Origin: Lytechinus variegatus
Taxonomy: Eukaryota > Echinodermata > Echinoidea > Temnopleuroida > Toxopneustidae
Direction of reading: 5' to 3'
Length of the DNA stretch: 64,000 nt
Assembly (NCBI RefSeq): GCF_018143015.1
Contig: NC_054741.1
Coordinates: 52,157,048-52,221,047, forward strand
Part shown: positions 60,900 through 64,000 of the stretch, one piece after another
How positions within the stretch are numbered: the stretch's first letter is position 1
Layout of the letters: every line of letters starts with the position of its first letter
Notes under the pieces: model-generated
What the model saw: the letters and a program-made list of their open reading frames with translations, nothing else
Database searches by the model: none
What the model was told of the DNA's origin: nothing
Position numbers and translations under genes: made by a program

Positions 60900-63800
60900 G
60901 ACCTGGGGATAGACCAAGGAGAATGGGAATTGTTACCTCGGATTTAAACAGCAATTAGCAGAATGATGAACTGGATGTCGGTGCAATACACCATAATGTA
61001 ACAGCAAGAGTTAGCATGCCTTCATTAATGAACCAATTAACAAGGACGCGGTGGTGATTGAGCCCAAATTGCAGGTCACATGATTAATATTAGATGACCA
61101 AGCTTAGGAGCTTGAAGCTCCTTGATGATGCATTGGTAATTGGAAGTTGGGCATTGCGATGTGTGAACGAGGTGAAAGTAGTGACTAGGGTGACGAAGTA
61201 ACAGTAGTAACAGGGTTACTGGGTTGACTAAAGGCATACACATGCATTGGGTGTGTTGGTTTAGTTGTATATTGGGGTGTCAATAGCGTATTTTAGCATC
61301 CAATTTGCAGACGCTTTGTGCAACGTTCAGAATCTATTGACAATGCCCGTCAAATCACAATGGACTGATGAGAGGTCATTGTCGGAAGTTGGGAACGGGA
61401 TAGCACATCGTCTTAAAGATAAATTCCAGTATTGGTAACGATCTCAAAATGACTTTTTACAGAATCTAATATAATGACCACCCAAGTGTCTGTTTGTATG
61501 AATAAAAAATATGTGCCAAAGGATTCTGGAAGAAATTGTGTAATTGCTGAGAAAAAAGCAAAATAAGCGCGGATTCGGTCACTTCCGTCGGGTCTTTTGG
61601 CAGCAATAATAATACACTGTCCCACGTGTGCCTATCTGTGTTGGTGATCTTCAGTGTGAACATTTTCAGCGTAGATTTCAATATTTCACAAAGGTCAGTT
61701 TATGTAACTTTACCAGATCTAGATCCTCGATGATATACTGACAATTAAGCCTGGTTTTACAGACTTTCTCGTGAAATCAGTGTTTACTGCAACTACTGGC
61801 ATTTCACTTTAAGATTCGAACCGGATCCCCAAAATCCAAGCACGTCGTTCGCTGTTCTGATTCACCGATTTTTTTGGACAAAGACTGTGTTGTTAAGAAA
61901 GGCTTTTGACAAAATATTCTCTGCGTTATAGAAAGCGTCTACGGATTGATTGCTAAAATACCCTATTTGAATTGAAAACGAATGCACCGAACACTGGCTT
62001 GGACAGATGCACAAGGGGCCACGCCCCCCCCCCCCCATAAAAAAACATACCGATACTGATTCTGATACGGAGCCGTTAGACGTTGGTTATGGCATCCGCA
62101 CATAATACTTGTTAGTCTGCACATGTATATAATAAGATTAGGTAATAATCATAGTATACATATTCATTCTTTCCACACTCATCACTGGTGGTAATATATT
62201 TTCAACTGTATTTTTCGCCAATGGAATGAGAAGTCATTGAACCCCTGTACTATACTAACAGCAGGCAGTAATGGTAGCTAACTTGTTTCCTTAATCTAAT
62301 CTATTACTGTGCAGGTTATTAACAGAGGGAGAGAATGGAGATAGAGGGGAGAGGGTGCGAGAGTTTGTTATCTTGCCTTATACATGTACATATAGGTTGC
62401 GTTGAAGTTGAATTTTGAAATACCAAATAACATTCCCCACCAAAGATTCACCTTGTCTCTGAAAAACTCCGTTTGAATGCGCACATTGCCAATTATTTGG
62501 TAAATGATTTGAGGAATTTATATCCTATATGTTTTATGGATTACATTTTGATTTAAAATGAGCTCCTAACCTTGTCATTTATAGTTTGATTAAAAACCTT
62601 GGGAGTTACGAGCTTTTGTGAGCTGTATGTAATTATGGACTTGTGTGATTAAGCATTCAATTTTTTTTCAATATTGCTCATAGAAAATGAATAAAAGTGG
62701 GATGAGCCTGAAATCAAAAATTTTAGGGGGAGAAATATTAAAAAAAATGTATAATCTACAAATCACCACAAATATAATAACCCTTTAAGACCCATGTTGT
62801 AAGACATCGATTTTTTTAGGCTATGCAATGTGCATGCACGGTGTGAGTCGTGTTATAATTATGTTGTTATTTGTGCATGGGTATTTTATGAAGGTAGTCA
62901 AACACTAAACAAAAACAGTAAAATATAACTAAAGAAACAGATTGAGGATAGCGATACGTGCAGGCTACATGAATATCAAGATTGGTTATATTTACAACTA
63001 GGCCTACTTGTCTCCCCCATGGAGAAGGAACTAGTATGTCACCATGGGAACTGCATATTTTTTTCATATTCCAAGAAATTGACATCAGGTGGTAAACTTT
63101 ACACCGTTGAATTTGATTATATACCGATGTCCTGCAGGACACCTACACAATTTCTGTTTTCACCTGTGCTGCTGTGCATATCTGGATTTGATGTGCAAGA
63201 ATTTGAGAACTCCAAGACAATACAGTATTTTAGTCTAGTTACTTACGATAGTTGTTAGAGAAAGAGAAATAAAATCTGGGATTTTTTTCTGTCTCGTCGG
63301 CAGAAATCTAACCTCAAACTTGATGGGGCTGCTGACAGAGCGGTTCTACCGCAGTTGTCTCCCGATTCCTCGTCCCGTACTTGCTTTTTCTTGTCCCTCC
63401 GTGTATGACCTAATTTTCACTGAAATCCGAACGGAAAGCCTCGTTTTCTCGAATATGTTTAGAAAGTTGGTATATTGCTTTGAAGATCAGAGAACCCTGC
63501 ATTCTCAATGATTATGTTTGCAACACTTTCCAACATTCACAAATGACATGAGATAATTGGTAATGGCTGTATGAGTATGGCATATTTGTCTCACATCCTT
63601 GACTAAAAGTGGCAAGGTGCCATTTTACGAAACCATGATTTACATAGGCAGGTATATAGGAATGGAGTAGTTATGGGGTATATGACTGTAGCCCTAAATG
63701 TATATTGTAAATGTCAGTGCATGAATGAAGGTGTCTCCTTTTCTCGAAGAGGACACTTTTTTACATGACACCGGCACACACTCACCCGAAATAACCTCTA

Positions 63801-64000
63801 CGTTTCTTGACTCAAAGCATTGTGTACAGGATATTCAAAAAAGAAAGTGTTTCAAAAATCAATGAAACGTTGAAGTATTATTCAAAGAAACTCCGATGTG
63901 ATAATCGGAAACCTTAGTTGTCTACCGTCAATTACTGAAGTCAAATGAGATTTTTTTTGTACCATCGTTCAAAATGATGGATTTTTGGCTACATCTAAAC
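60900..64000. other. No gene or clear element seen
   Basis: AT-rich sequence with a C run near 62025. A strong-looking splice acceptor (TTTTTTTCTGTCTCGTCGGCAG) ends at 63303, followed by short open frames, but no recognisable protein. The region could be intron of the gene starting at 49377. Confidence 0.35.

Noticed and set aside
63304-63511. Possible second exon of the signal-peptide gene
   Set aside because: The acceptor looks strong, but neither open phase gives a recognisable or convincing peptide. Kept only as a lead.

Overview
The window looks like nuclear DNA of a marine invertebrate deuterostome, most likely an echinoderm (inference). It is AT-rich, has small exons in long introns, and is packed with short inverted-repeat DNA transposons, tRNA-derived SINEs and a Penelope-like retroelement. 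There are no bacterial operons, ribosome binding sites or CRISPR arrays.

Host genes. (1) The last coding exon of a GATE-16/GABARAPL2-type ATG8 gene lies at 1536-1635 (+); its earlier exons are outside the window. (2) A complete second ATG8 gene of the same type spans 8621-11963 (+): three exons, 118 codons, with the C-terminal glycine cleaved by ATG4. (3) A complete ADAT1 gene (tRNA adenosine deaminase, A37 editing of tRNA-Ala) spans 33784-15722 (-): eight coding exons whose phases all agree, 612 residues, and all zinc ligands and the catalytic Glu present. GABARAPL2 and ADAT1 face each other tail to tail, the same arrangement as in human 16q23.1. (4) A probable first exon (signal peptide) of a secreted protein is at 49377-49457 (+); its later exons were not identified.

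Mobile DNA. ADAT1 intron 1 (25238-33654) holds a mariner-like end, a duplicated hairpin, a TIR element, a nonautonomous Tc1/mariner element, a SINE with a 7SL-like head and perfect target-site duplication (TSD), a foldback element and an hAT element with 8-bp TSD. Upstream of ADAT1 lies an old inverted repeat (left arm split over 35526-45269, right arm 47169-48536). Its left arm was later hit by an hAT element (35810-38303, itself carrying a second hAT at 35893-36886) and by a 5.85-kb Penelope-like element (38962-44813). The right arm preserves both uninterrupted sites.

The most striking object is that Penelope-like insertion. It is a near-perfect head-to-head palindrome of two reverse transcriptase + GIY-YIG copies around an 80-bp one-sided centre. 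The whole object is flanked by an 11-bp TSD, so it entered as one unit. A small, old head-to-head pair of the same family's tail sits in ADAT1 intron 7 (16253-16520), which suggests this geometry is a habitual insertion product of the family.

The last 14 kb (49.5-64 kb) contains scattered MITEs, one SINE and a 72-bp perfect palindrome, but no coding exon I can name.
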